The translations under genes were made by a program, and so were the position numbers. The notes under the pieces were generated by a model. It worked only from the letters and a program-made list of their open reading frames with translations, had not been told where the DNA came from and did not search any database. Below, piece after piece: positions 1 through 9,852 of a stretch of 39,914 bases of DNA (position 1 is its first letter; each line of letters begins with the position of its first letter). The DNA lies in the NCBI GenBank assembly GCA_016218345.1, contig JACREH010000022.1, forward strand, positions 1-39,914, in the 5' to 3' direction. This DNA comes from Gammaproteobacteria bacterium. Its GTDB lineage: Bacteria; Pseudomonadota; Gammaproteobacteria; Acidiferrobacterales; UBA6901.

Positions 1-197
1 GCGTCGTCGCGCAGCCGCAGGCCGGCGTCGAACGGGTGGGCCATCGGCTCGACACCGGCGGTATCGACCTCGCGCATCTGCTCGATCAGTCCGAGGATGC
101 GCGACAGCGTCTCGGCGTAGGCCAGCGTTTCCTGCTCGCCGATCTCGAGGCGCGCCAGGTGCGCGATCTTGCTGACGTCGTTTTTATCCAAAGACAT
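1..197 (-). CDS. gatC: Asp-tRNA(Asn)/Glu-tRNA(Gln) amidotransferase subunit C (partial, runs off the left edge)
   Basis: Reverse-strand reading from ATG at 197: MSLDKNDVSKIAHLARLEIGEQETLAYAETLSRILGLIEQMREVDTAGVEPMAHPFDAGLRLRDD, typical GatC; divergent from mreB. Confidence 0.9.
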   Translation of the reverse strand, partial: MSLDKNDVSKIAHLARLEIGEQETLAYAETLSRILGLIEQMREVDTAGVEPMAHPFDAGLRLRDD

Positions 198-200
198 AAA

Positions 201-241
201 TGAAGCCCTACTTCGCTGCGCTACGTTCGTCTTGCCATAAG
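201..241 (+). repeat. Short repeat unit tgaagccctacttcgctgcgctacgttcgtcttgccataag (single copy)
   Basis: Near-identical to three tandem units at 4686-4806. Confidence 0.9.
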
Positions 242-371
242 AGTTAACTAGCCGGGGTGGCCCGAAGGCGGCCGCACGCTATCACAATCGGCGGTTTCGG
301 GCGACCGGTTGAACCCGCGGGCGGCGGTTGATAGAGTAGCGAATTATACGTCAGCCCCGCCCTAGAGGTAG

Positions 372-1424
<1,053 letters not shown>

Positions 1425-1463
1425 CGTCGTCGGCCCGGCGGGCGTCGCACACGCGTAACGGGC

Positions 1464-2315
1464 ATGATCGATCTCGCCAGTTGGTCGACGCGCACACCGT
1501 CCAACCTGGTGCGTCTGGTTTTTGTCGCGCTGTTGTCGGTCGGGCTCATGATGCTCGACCATCAAGGCGAACGCCTTGCCAAGATCCGCTCGGTGTTGAG
1601 CATCGCGCTCTATCCCTTCCAGGCGGTCGCCACCGTGCCGACGCGCACCGGCGCCTGGTTGATTGAATTCTTTCGCAGCGACCGCGCCATGCGCGAGGAC
1701 TACGAAAAGCTGCGCGCCGACCGCCCGCTGCTGCTCGCCAAGCTCCAGAAGTACCAGGCGCTCGAGGCCGAAAACATCCACTTCCGACGACTGCTGAACG
1801 CCGCCGAACGCGTGTCGGAGCGCGCGCTGGTCGCGGAACTGCTCGAGGTCGGCCCGGAACCGTTCACCCGCAAGCTCGTGATCACCAAGGGCGGGCAGCA
1901 CGGCGTTTACCTGGGCCAACCGGTGATCGATGCACTCGGCATCATGGGCCAGGTCACCGAGGTCGATCCCTACACCAGCCGGGTGACGCTCATCACCGAC
2001 CCGAGCCACGCCATTCCCGTACAGGTCAACCGCAGCGGGCTGCGCGCCATGGTTTTCGGCACCGGCCAGGACGCGGTCGCGGTGCGCTATCTGACCGCGC
2101 TCGCCGATATCCAGGAAGGCGATCTGCTGGTCAGCTCCGGTCTCGGCGGCGGTTTTCCCGCCGGTTATCCGGTGGCGCGCGTGCGCCGCATCAACAACGA
2201 TCCGAACGAGGCGTTTCTGGCGATCGACGCCGAGCCGGTGGCGCAGATCGGCCACAACAAGGAGGTGCTGCTCATCTGGCCGGACAGCGCCGCCAAACCG
2301 CAGGCCAAGAAATGA
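1464..2315 (+). CDS. mreC: Rod shape-determining protein MreC
   Basis: N-terminal TM plus MreC beta-domain sequence (VITKGGQHGVYLGQPVIDALGIMGQV); synteny. Confidence 0.95.
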   Translation: MIDLASWSTRTPSNLVRLVFVALLSVGLMMLDHQGERLAKIRSVLSIALYPFQAVATVPTRTGAWLIEFFRSDRAMREDYEKLRADRPLLLAKLQKYQALEAENIHFRRLLNAAERVSERALVAELLEVGPEPFTRKLVITKGGQHGVYLGQPVIDALGIMGQVTEVDPYTSRVTLITDPSHAIPVQVNRSGLRAMVFGTGQDAVAVRYLTALADIQEGDLLVSSGLGGGFPAGYPVARVRRINNDPNEAFLAIDAEPVAQIGHNKEVLLIWPDSAAKPQAKK

Positions 2316-2803
2316 AACTCTCGAACGCCGCACGCGGCCGCCTGACCATCGTCGCCAGCTTCGCCGCGGCGCTGTTGCTGGCGATCGTGCCCGGCCCGGA
2401 TTGGGCCGAGCCGTTCCGGCCCGAATGGGTCGGGCTGGTGCTCATCTACTGGTGCATGGCCACGCCCCAGCGTGTCGGCGTCGGCGTCGGCTGGTCGGTC
2501 GGGCTCATGCTCGATGTGCTGTACGGTTCGCTGCTCGGCCAACACGCGCTCGCCAAGGCGGCGATCGCCTACCTGACGGTGCGCTTTCACACCCAGTTGC
2601 GCATGTTTCCGCGCTGGCAGCAGGCGGCGAGCGTCCTGGTGCTGGTCGCCATCAATCACCTGCTGGTGCTGTGGGCCAAGGCGCTCGCCAGCGAGGCGCC
2701 GGTCGGCTGGTCGTACTGGACCCCGAGCATCGTCAGCATGCTCGTCTGGCCGTGGTTGTTCGTGATCCTGCGCGATATCCGCCGGCGCGCCAAACTCGCT
2801 TGA
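2312..2803 (+). CDS. mreD: Rod shape-determining protein MreD
   Basis: Hydrophobic 163 aa protein, ATGA overlap with mreC; synteny. Confidence 0.92.
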   Translation: MKLSNAARGRLTIVASFAAALLLAIVPGPDWAEPFRPEWVGLVLIYWCMATPQRVGVGVGWSVGLMLDVLYGSLLGQHALAKAAIAYLTVRFHTQLRMFPRWQQAASVLVLVAINHLLVLWAKALASEAPVGWSYWTPSIVSMLVWPWLFVILRDIRRRAKLA

Positions 2804-2810
2804 GTCTTCG

Positions 2811-4685
2811 ATGAAGCGACCCGCGATCAAGGATTACCTGCGGGAATCCCGGCTGTTCAACCTGCGCGTCGGCATCAGCCTGGCGCTGGTCGCGTCGCTG
2901 GCGCTGATCCTGTTCGTCCGCCTGGTGTATTTACAGGTCGTGAGCCATCGCCACTACGCCACACTCTCCCAGGAAAACAGCGTCAAGCCGCTGCCGATCC
3001 CGGCGGTGCGCGGCCTGATCCTCGACCGCAACGGCGTGGTCCTGGCCCAGAACTTTCCGGTGCTGACGCTCGAGATCACGCCCTATCAGGTCGCCAACAT
3101 GAAGGCGCTGCTCGAGGAGCTCGGGACGGTGGTGACGCTCAACGAGCGCGATCTCAAGAATTTCGAGCGCCAGCGGCGCTCGCGCCCGCGCTTCGAGAGC
3201 CTGGCGATCCGCACCCAGTTGAGCGAGGAGGAGGCGGCGCGCTTCGCCGTCAACCGCCATCGCTTCAACGGCGTCGAGCTGCGCGCCCGCCTGCAACGCC
3301 ATTATCCGCACGGCGGGCTGGCGGTGCACGCGCTCGGCTATGTCGGCCGGATCAACGAGGCCGAGGCCGAGGCGGTCGACAAGGCCGCCTATCGCGGCAG
3401 CCAGCACATCGGCAAGCTCGGCGTCGAGCAGAGTTACGAGGACATCCTGCTCGGCGAGGTCGGCGCCGAGAAGGTCGAGACCAACGCCCACGGGCGGGCG
3501 CTGCGGGTATTGGAGCGCATCGCACCCAAGGCCGGTTACAACCTTTATCTCAATCTCGACATCAAGCTGCAGGCGATCGCCGAGCAAAGCCTCGGCCAGT
3601 ACAAGGGTGCGGTGGTGGCGATCGAGCCCAAGAGCGGCGCGGTGCTGGCGTTCGCCAGCACCCCGACCTACGACCCCAACCCGTTCGTGAACGGCATCGA
3701 CACCGAATCCTACCAGGTGCTGCGCGACAACCGCGACAAACCGCTCATCAACCGCGCGCTCTACGGCCGCTACGCGCCGGGCTCGACCATCAAGGCGTTT
3801 CTCGGGCTGGCGGCGCTGGAATTCAATCAAGATCCGGAGCGCACCGTGTTCTGCCCCGGGTGGTACAGCCTGCCCGGCGATACCCACCGGTTCCGCTGCT
3901 GGAAAAAGGACGGCCACGGCGCGGTCAACCTGCACGACGCGGTGGTGCAATCCTGCGATGTGTACTTCTACCAGCTCGCGGTGAAGCTCGGCATCGAGCG
4001 TATGCATAGTTTCCTGTCCGGCTTCGGTTTCGGCGCCAAGACCGGCGTCGATCTGAAAGGCGAGTCGGGGGGGTTGCTGCCGTCGCCGGCCTGGAAAAAG
4101 GCCCGCGGCCTGCCGTGGTACGGCGGCGAAACCGTGGTCACCGGCATCGGCCAGGGCCCGATCCTGGTCACGCCTCTGCAACTCGCCGCCGCCACGGCCG
4201 CGCTCGCCAACCGCGGCGTGCGCCTGCAACCGCACATGGCCCGCGGTTTCATCGATCCCAAGAGCCGCGAGTTGCAGCTCTTCGAACCGCAGCCGCTCGA
4301 ACCGCTGGCGCTCCAGAACGACGAGCACCTGGAGGCCACGCTGCGCAATCTCACCGACGTGGTGCACGGCGCCGGCGGCACGGCGCGCGGCATCGGCCTG
4401 ACCGCGCCCTACAAAATCGCCGGCAAGACCGGCACCGCCCAGGTCAAGGCCATCGGTCAACACGAGGTATACGTCGAGGGCGCCGTGCCCCTGCACCTGC
4501 GCGACCATGCGCTGTTCGTGGCGTTCGCGCCGGTCGACAATCCCCAGATCGCGGTGGCGGTGATCGCCGAAAACGGCGGCCACGGCAGTTCGACCGCCGC
4601 GCCGATCGCCCGCAAGGTGATGGACTATTACCTGCTCGGCCGCGACCGGCCGCTGGTCAACGTGCCGGCCGGCGAGGCGGATTAA
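2811..4685 (+). CDS. mrdA: Penicillin-binding protein 2 (peptidoglycan transpeptidase)
   Basis: 624 aa, YAPGSTIKAF (SxxK), KTGTAQ motif, N-terminal TM; precedes rodA. Confidence 0.97.
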   Translation: MKRPAIKDYLRESRLFNLRVGISLALVASLALILFVRLVYLQVVSHRHYATLSQENSVKPLPIPAVRGLILDRNGVVLAQNFPVLTLEITPYQVANMKALLEELGTVVTLNERDLKNFERQRRSRPRFESLAIRTQLSEEEAARFAVNRHRFNGVELRARLQRHYPHGGLAVHALGYVGRINEAEAEAVDKAAYRGSQHIGKLGVEQSYEDILLGEVGAEKVETNAHGRALRVLERIAPKAGYNLYLNLDIKLQAIAEQSLGQYKGAVVAIEPKSGAVLAFASTPTYDPNPFVNGIDTESYQVLRDNRDKPLINRALYGRYAPGSTIKAFLGLAALEFNQDPERTVFCPGWYSLPGDTHRFRCWKKDGHGAVNLHDAVVQSCDVYFYQLAVKLGIERMHSFLSGFGFGAKTGVDLKGESGGLLPSPAWKKARGLPWYGGETVVTGIGQGPILVTPLQLAAATAALANRGVRLQPHMARGFIDPKSRELQLFEPQPLEPLALQNDEHLEATLRNLTDVVHGAGGTARGIGLTAPYKIAGKTGTAQVKAIGQHEVYVEGAVPLHLRDHALFVAFAPVDNPQIAVAVIAENGGHGSSTAAPIARKVMDYYLLGRDRPLVNVPAGEAD

Positions 4686-4806
4686 TGAAGCCCTACTGCG
4701 CTCCGCTACGTTCGTCTTGTCATAAGAAACGAAGCCCTACTTCGCTTCGCTTCGTTCGTCTTACCATAAGACGCGAAGCCCTACTGCGCTCCGCTCGTTC
4801 GTCTGG
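4686..4806 (+). repeat. Three tandem copies of a ~41-44 bp repeat between mrdA and rodA
   Basis: tgaagccctactgcgctccgctacgttcgtcttgtcataag / cgaagccctacttcgcttcgcttcgttcgtcttaccataag / cgaagccctactgcgctccgctcgttcgtctgg. Confidence 0.95.
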
Positions 4807-4818
4807 TCAAAATATAAA

Positions 4819-5907
4819 ATGAAACTGTTCGGCGTCTATCGTATCCGCATCGACCGGCCGCTGTTCTTCGCGCTGCTGATCCCGGCGGCCTTGAGCCTGC
4901 TGATTCTGTACTCGGCCACCGGCCAGAACCTCGACATCGTGATCCGCCACGCGCTGCGCCTGGCGGTCGGCTTCGGCATCATGCTGGCGATCGCCCAGAT
5001 CCGCCCCGAGACGCTGGCGCGCTGGACACCCTATCTCTTCGGCCTGGGCGTACTGTTGCTGATCGCCGTGCTGGGCGTCGGCAGCGTATCCAAGGGCGCG
5101 CAACGCTGGCTCAACCTGGGGGTGGTGCGCATCCAGCCCTCGGAGATCATGAAGCTCGCGGTGCCGATGATGCTCGGCTGGTATTTCGCGCGCTCCAGCG
5201 TGCCGCCGCGGCTGTCGCAACTGGCGGTCGCGGCGCTCGTCATCCTGATCCCGGCGCTGCTGGTCGCGAAGCAGCCGGACCTCGGCACCGCCGTGCTCAT
5301 CGTCGGCGCCGGCGGCTTGATCCTGTTCCTGGCCGGCATGGGCTGGCGCACCATGGCCGTGATCGCCGGCCTGACCGGCGCCGCCCTGCCGGTGCTCTGG
5401 TCCTATCTGCACGACTACCAGCGCAAGCGCATTTTCACGCTGCTCGATCCGACCTCCGATCCGCTCGGCGCCGGCTATCACACCATTCAATCCATGATCG
5501 CCATCGGCTCCGGCGGCTTCTTCGGCAAGGGCTGGCTGAACAGCACCCAGGCGCACCTCGAATACCTGCCGGAGAGTTCCACCGACTTCGTGTTCGCGGT
5601 ATTCGCCGAGGAATTCGGGCTGCTCGGCATCGTAATATTGCTGTCGGTGTATCTGTACATCGTGGGTCGCGGACTGATGATCGCGTTCTTCGCCCAGGAT
5701 ACCTATGCGCGCCTGCTGGCCGGCGGCCTGGCGCTCAGTTTTTTTCTGTATTTTTTCATCAACGTCGGCATGGTGAGCGGCATCCTGCCGGTGGTGGGCG
5801 TGCCGCTGCCGCTGATCAGCTACGGCGGCACGTCGCTGGTGACGCTGATGGCGGCGTTCGGTATGCTTATGAGCATACACACCCACCGCAAGATCGTGGC
5901 GACATGA
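4819..5907 (+). CDS. rodA: Rod shape-determining protein RodA (SEDS glycosyltransferase)
   Basis: Polytopic 362 aa with GAQRW, KQPDLGTA and PLPLISYGGTS motifs. Confidence 0.97.
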   Translation: MKLFGVYRIRIDRPLFFALLIPAALSLLILYSATGQNLDIVIRHALRLAVGFGIMLAIAQIRPETLARWTPYLFGLGVLLLIAVLGVGSVSKGAQRWLNLGVVRIQPSEIMKLAVPMMLGWYFARSSVPPRLSQLAVAALVILIPALLVAKQPDLGTAVLIVGAGGLILFLAGMGWRTMAVIAGLTGAALPVLWSYLHDYQRKRIFTLLDPTSDPLGAGYHTIQSMIAIGSGGFFGKGWLNSTQAHLEYLPESSTDFVFAVFAEEFGLLGIVILLSVYLYIVGRGLMIAFFAQDTYARLLAGGLALSFFLYFFINVGMVSGILPVVGVPLPLISYGGTSLVTLMAAFGMLMSIHTHRKIVAT

Positions 5908-6917
5908 GCATGTTTCAGCGCACGCATGAAATAACCCCACGGTTCCGGACGGGCATTCACGCCGCCTTGCTGGCGTCGATTTTTCTCCTGCCAATGCCGG
6001 CGGCGGCGATCGAGATCGACGACTACCCGGCGCTCGTCGAGTTCATCGACAAGATGCACGACCGCCACGGTTTTTCCAAGGTCACGTTGCGCAACTGGTT
6101 CGGCCAGGCGCGTATCGTGCCGGAGATCGTCGAGGCGATCAGCCGCCCCAAGGAAGACCTGCCGTGGCATGAATACCGGAAGATATTCGTCACCGAGGAG
6201 CGCACCGCGCGCGGCGTCGAGTATTGGAAGGACAACGCCGCCAGCCTGGAGCGCGCGCGCCGCGATTACGGCGTCGAGCCGGAGGTGATCGTCGCGATCA
6301 TCGGCATCGAAACGCGCTACGGCAAGAACACCGGCCGTCACCAGGTGTTGAGCGCGCTCGCCACCCTGACCCTGGAATACCCGCGCCGCAGCGAGTTCTT
6401 CCGCAAGGAATTGGAGCAATTCCTGCTGCTGGCGCGCGAACTCAAGGTCGACCCGCTCAAGATCAAGGGCTCGTATGCCGGCGCCATGGGCGCGCCGCAG
6501 TTCATGCCGAGCAGCTACCGCCATTACGCGGTCGATTTCGACAAGGACGGCAAGCGCGACCTGCTCGCCAACACCGAGGACGTGATCGGCAGCGTGGCCA
6601 ATTACTTGAAGAAACACGGCTGGCAACCGGGCGAGACCATCACGCGCGATCTCTATCTCGAGGACTGGCTGCATGTCTTGATCCGCAGCCTGCAGCCGGC
6701 CATGACCGCCGACAACACGGTCAAGCCGGTGTCGGCGGTGATCGTCGCACCGGAGGCGGCGCCGGTAGTCACCCTGGAGGGCGAGGACGGCCCGATCTAC
6801 CGCTTCGGATATACCAATTTGAACGTCATCATGCGCTACAATACGAGCAAGCGTTATGCCATGGCGGTGTTCGAATTGAGCCAGGATTTGCGCAAGCGTT
6901 ACGACGAGGCCCCATGA
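5904..6917 (+). CDS. mltB: Lytic murein transglycosylase B
   Basis: 337 aa, IIGIETRYGKNTGRHQVLSALATL and GAMGAPQFMPSSYRHYAVDFDKDGKRDL motifs. Confidence 0.95.
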   Translation: MSMFQRTHEITPRFRTGIHAALLASIFLLPMPAAAIEIDDYPALVEFIDKMHDRHGFSKVTLRNWFGQARIVPEIVEAISRPKEDLPWHEYRKIFVTEERTARGVEYWKDNAASLERARRDYGVEPEVIVAIIGIETRYGKNTGRHQVLSALATLTLEYPRRSEFFRKELEQFLLLARELKVDPLKIKGSYAGAMGAPQFMPSSYRHYAVDFDKDGKRDLLANTEDVIGSVANYLKKHGWQPGETITRDLYLEDWLHVLIRSLQPAMTADNTVKPVSAVIVAPEAAPVVTLEGEDGPIYRFGYTNLNVIMRYNTSKRYAMAVFELSQDLRKRYDEAP

Positions 6918-7798
6918 ACCGGCGCCGTCTCGCACTTTTTTCGGTTTTGTTGGTCGTAACCGCGTGCAGTTCGACGCCGCGTCGCGACGGCGGCTATTAC
7001 CAGGACGACGGCCCGCACGCCTCAACACCGGTCGACATCTGGCAGGTGCCGGAACCCGCGCCGAAACGCGAACCGCTCAGCAAGTACGGCAACAAACCCT
7101 ATACCGTGTTCAACAAAACCTATTACCCGCTGACCGACGCCAAGGATTACCGCGAGCGCGGCGTCGCCTCCTGGTACGGCCGCAAGTTCCACGGCCAGCG
7201 CGCCTCGAGCGGCGAGACTTACGATATGTATGCGCTCACCGCCGCGCACAAGACCCTGCCGCTACCGAGCTATGCGCGCGTGCGCAATCTCTCCAACAAC
7301 CGCAGCATCGTGGTGCGGGTGATCGACCGCGGCCCGTTCCTGGACAACCGCCTGATCGATCTGTCCTACACCGCCGCCGCGCGCCTTGGTATCCTCGGCA
7401 CCGGCACCGGTCTGGTCGAGGTCGAGGGCCTGATACCGGGCGAATCGCCGCCCGACAGCAGACTCGCGGCAAGCGAGCCGCTGGGCGCGGAGGCCAAGCC
7501 GGTGACCATGGCGGGCGTGATCGCCGGAACCCCGGATCGGGCGCCCGCGCCGCCGGCCACGGCACCGCGCCTGTACGTACAGGCCGGCGCGTTCACCAAC
7601 CTCGACAACGCCCGCGCGCTGCGGGCACGCCTGGAGAACGGCGATTTTACGTCCATCGAGATTCAATCCGCCCGGCTCGAACATCAGATCGTGCATCGCG
7701 TGCGCATCGGCCCGCTGCCGAGCGTCGAGGAAGGCGACCGCGTGGCGGCGCGCGTGACGAACCTCGGCGTCAACAACGCCTACCTGATCGTGGAATAA
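6914..7798 (+). CDS. rlpA: Septal ring lytic transglycosylase RlpA family lipoprotein (DPBB + SPOR)
   Basis: Internal ATG of the supplied 6224..7798 ORF; lipobox VVTACSS; GVASWYGRKFHGQRASSGETYDMYALTAAHKTLP; C-terminal SPOR-like region. Confidence 0.94.
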   Translation: MNRRRLALFSVLLVVTACSSTPRRDGGYYQDDGPHASTPVDIWQVPEPAPKREPLSKYGNKPYTVFNKTYYPLTDAKDYRERGVASWYGRKFHGQRASSGETYDMYALTAAHKTLPLPSYARVRNLSNNRSIVVRVIDRGPFLDNRLIDLSYTAAARLGILGTGTGLVEVEGLIPGESPPDSRLAASEPLGAEAKPVTMAGVIAGTPDRAPAPPATAPRLYVQAGAFTNLDNARALRARLENGDFTSIEIQSARLEHQIVHRVRIGPLPSVEEGDRVAARVTNLGVNNAYLIVE

Positions 7799-7831
7799 CC
7801 GCGTTACCCCAACACCCATCCCGAGTTTGCA

Positions 7832-9007
7832 ATGAAAAAATTCACGCCTGTACTTCTGCTGTTGTTCTGTGTCTGCGCCATGGCCGATCCCGGTCTGATA
7901 ACGCCGTCCAATGGTGGGCCGGTGTCGCGGGAGGCGGGAAGCCGGGAGCGGCCCCCGCCCAGGATCGACGCCAAATCCTGGATGGTCGCCGACTTCCACA
8001 GCGGCCAGGTGCTGGCGGAATATCGCGCCGACGAGCGCATCGATCCGGCCAGCCTCACCAAGCTCATGACCGCCTATGTGGTGTTCAAGGATTTGCGCGC
8101 CGGCAAGTTCAAGCTCGGCGATTCCATCAAGATCAGCAACACCGCCTGGCGCATGCCCGGCTCGCGCATGTTCGTGCGCGCCGGCAGCGCGGTGAGCGCC
8201 GAGGATTTGGTCAAGGGGCTCTTGATCCCATCCGGCAACGACGCCGCCGTGGCGCTCGCCGAGCACCTGGCCGGCAACGAAACCGCGTTCGTCGCGCGCA
8301 TGAACGCCGAGGCGCGGACCTTGAGTCTGGTCAACACCCGCTTCGCCAACAGCACCGGCCTGCCGGCGGCCGACCACTACAGCAGCGCGCGCGACCTCAC
8401 GCGCCTGGCCGGGTTTCTGATCCGCGATTTTCCCGAGTACTACCACTGGAACGCCGCCAAGGAATATAACTACGGCGGCATCACCCAGTACAACCGCAAC
8501 GCGCTGTTGTGGCGCGACGGCGGCGTGGACGGCATCAAGACCGGCCACACGCGCGCCGCTGGGTATTGCATCGTCGCCTCGGCGACGCGCGACAAGATGC
8601 GCCTGATCTCGACGGTGCTGGGCGCGCCCAGCGAACAGGCCCGCACCGAGGCCGGCCGGGCGCTGCTCGACTTCGGTTTCGACAATTTCGAGACCCGCCT
8701 GCTCTATCAGGCCACCGTCCCGGCCACCGAGGTGCGCGTGTGGATGGGCGAGACCGAAACGCTGCCGGTCGGCATCGGCCGCGACCTCTATCTCACCCTG
8801 CCGCGCGGCGCGCACACCAAGCTCGAGGCCAACGTCGCGGTGAAAGACGCCCAGGCCCCGATCCGCCTCGGCCAGCCGCTCGGCACGCTGAACCTGAGTC
8901 TCGACAAAAAAACCATCGCCGATTATCCGCTGGTGGCGCTGCGCGCGGTCGACAGCGGGAATTTATTGCAGCGCGGCATGGATAGCGTGCGGTTGTGGTT
9001 TAAATAG
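7832..9007 (+). CDS. dacA: D-alanyl-D-alanine carboxypeptidase (PBP5/6 type)
   Basis: 391 aa with signal peptide, DPASLTKLMTAYV (SxxK), SGND, KTGHT motifs. Confidence 0.95.
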   Translation: MKKFTPVLLLLFCVCAMADPGLITPSNGGPVSREAGSRERPPPRIDAKSWMVADFHSGQVLAEYRADERIDPASLTKLMTAYVVFKDLRAGKFKLGDSIKISNTAWRMPGSRMFVRAGSAVSAEDLVKGLLIPSGNDAAVALAEHLAGNETAFVARMNAEARTLSLVNTRFANSTGLPAADHYSSARDLTRLAGFLIRDFPEYYHWNAAKEYNYGGITQYNRNALLWRDGGVDGIKTGHTRAAGYCIVASATRDKMRLISTVLGAPSEQARTEAGRALLDFGFDNFETRLLYQATVPATEVRVWMGETETLPVGIGRDLYLTLPRGAHTKLEANVAVKDAQAPIRLGQPLGTLNLSLDKKTIADYPLVALRAVDSGNLLQRGMDSVRLWFK

Positions 9008-9049
9008 GTCCTGGCGGACAGGTTGTTTGTATCGCTCACGCGATGAATT

Positions 9050-9478
9050 TTATTTTGCGGTTCCCGCACCGCGGGCGGGGTACTTAGACTCAGACCCTCC
9101 CTGGTCTTCGCCCTGACGGGCAGACCTTAAACGGTCTGTCCAAATTCGCTCCCAGCGAATTTGTCTTGTCGCGACAAGACCCGTTTGCCGGGAGCAAACG
9201 GGCGCCGCGCGTAAGCGCGCCCGTAAGGGGCCACACCAGGGAAGGTGCAGCGCAAAGTACCCAAAGAAGCGCCTCCCCTCCGGCGCGACTACCCCTGCGC
9301 TTCTCGACCGAGGCGGGGGTTGGCCGACAGGACTGTCCCTGTCCTGCGGCCAACGCGCGCCTCCCGGGCGCGCCCCTGGCGGGCCTGATCCACCTCGGCC
9401 TCCGATGCTCGGCGCGCCGGAAAGGGGGAACGTCAACACCTTCAAACCAACCCCCGAACGTCAAAAACCTAAACCCAA
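9050..9478 (-). repeat. Hairpin-rich repeat element, copy 1 (inverted relative to copy 2)
   Basis: Reverse complement aligns with 9479-9800: shared ggcccgccaggggcgcgc core, shared gggtttagg start, shared position of a GGAC-loop hairpin. Confidence 0.7.
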
Positions 9479-9800
9479 GGGTTTAGGGTTTTGGATTTCG
9501 GGTTCGGTTTTAGGTTTAGGTGTCGCCCCTTGAGTCGCACCGAGCACCGCAGGGCGGCGAGGATAAGGCCCGCCAGGGGCGCGCATGGGATGCGCGCGTT
9601 TTTCGCAGTACACGGACGTACTGTCGAAAAACCCCCTCGCCGGCCGAGGAGCGCAGGGCACCCCTTACCAAAGCGCAACGCGCTTTGGTAAGGGGTGCGA
9701 CGATGGGGCAAAATGGCTTTGGTGACTTTCGCCGAAACGAAAGTCACTCGTGCGCGCGGCGAAACGCGCATGAAAAATGACATCGCCGGAGGCGATACAA
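9479..9800 (+). repeat. Hairpin-rich repeat element, copy 2
   Basis: Head-to-head with copy 1; perfect hairpins at 9659-9697 and 9722-9747; further hairpin at 9599-9631. Confidence 0.7.
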
Positions 9801-9852
9801 AACCCACAAACCGCTACAATATCGAGCCTAAGGCCCGCAAACATTCCCGCTC

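Noticed and set aside
2931-4583. 550-aa minus ORF opposite mrdA
   Set aside because: Same antisense high-GC artefact; PBP2 motifs are clear on the plus strand
4686-4806. Tandem repeats considered as a CRISPR array
   Set aside because: Units are directly adjacent (2-3 nt gaps) without unique spacers and no cas genes are nearby
9463-9510. TTTAGGG-like motif considered as eukaryotic telomere contamination
   Set aside because: Only one or two degenerate units within a bacterial gene context
9050-9800. Hairpin cluster considered as an integron attC array
   Set aside because: No integrase and no cassette ORFs between hairpins; the copies are arranged head-to-head, not as direct repeats
9050-9807. 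Several 60-131 aa ORFs in both strands of the dacA-aminotransferase gap
   Set aside because: They overlap perfect hairpins and repeat modules, lack recognisable domains, and differ only because the repeat is open in several frames
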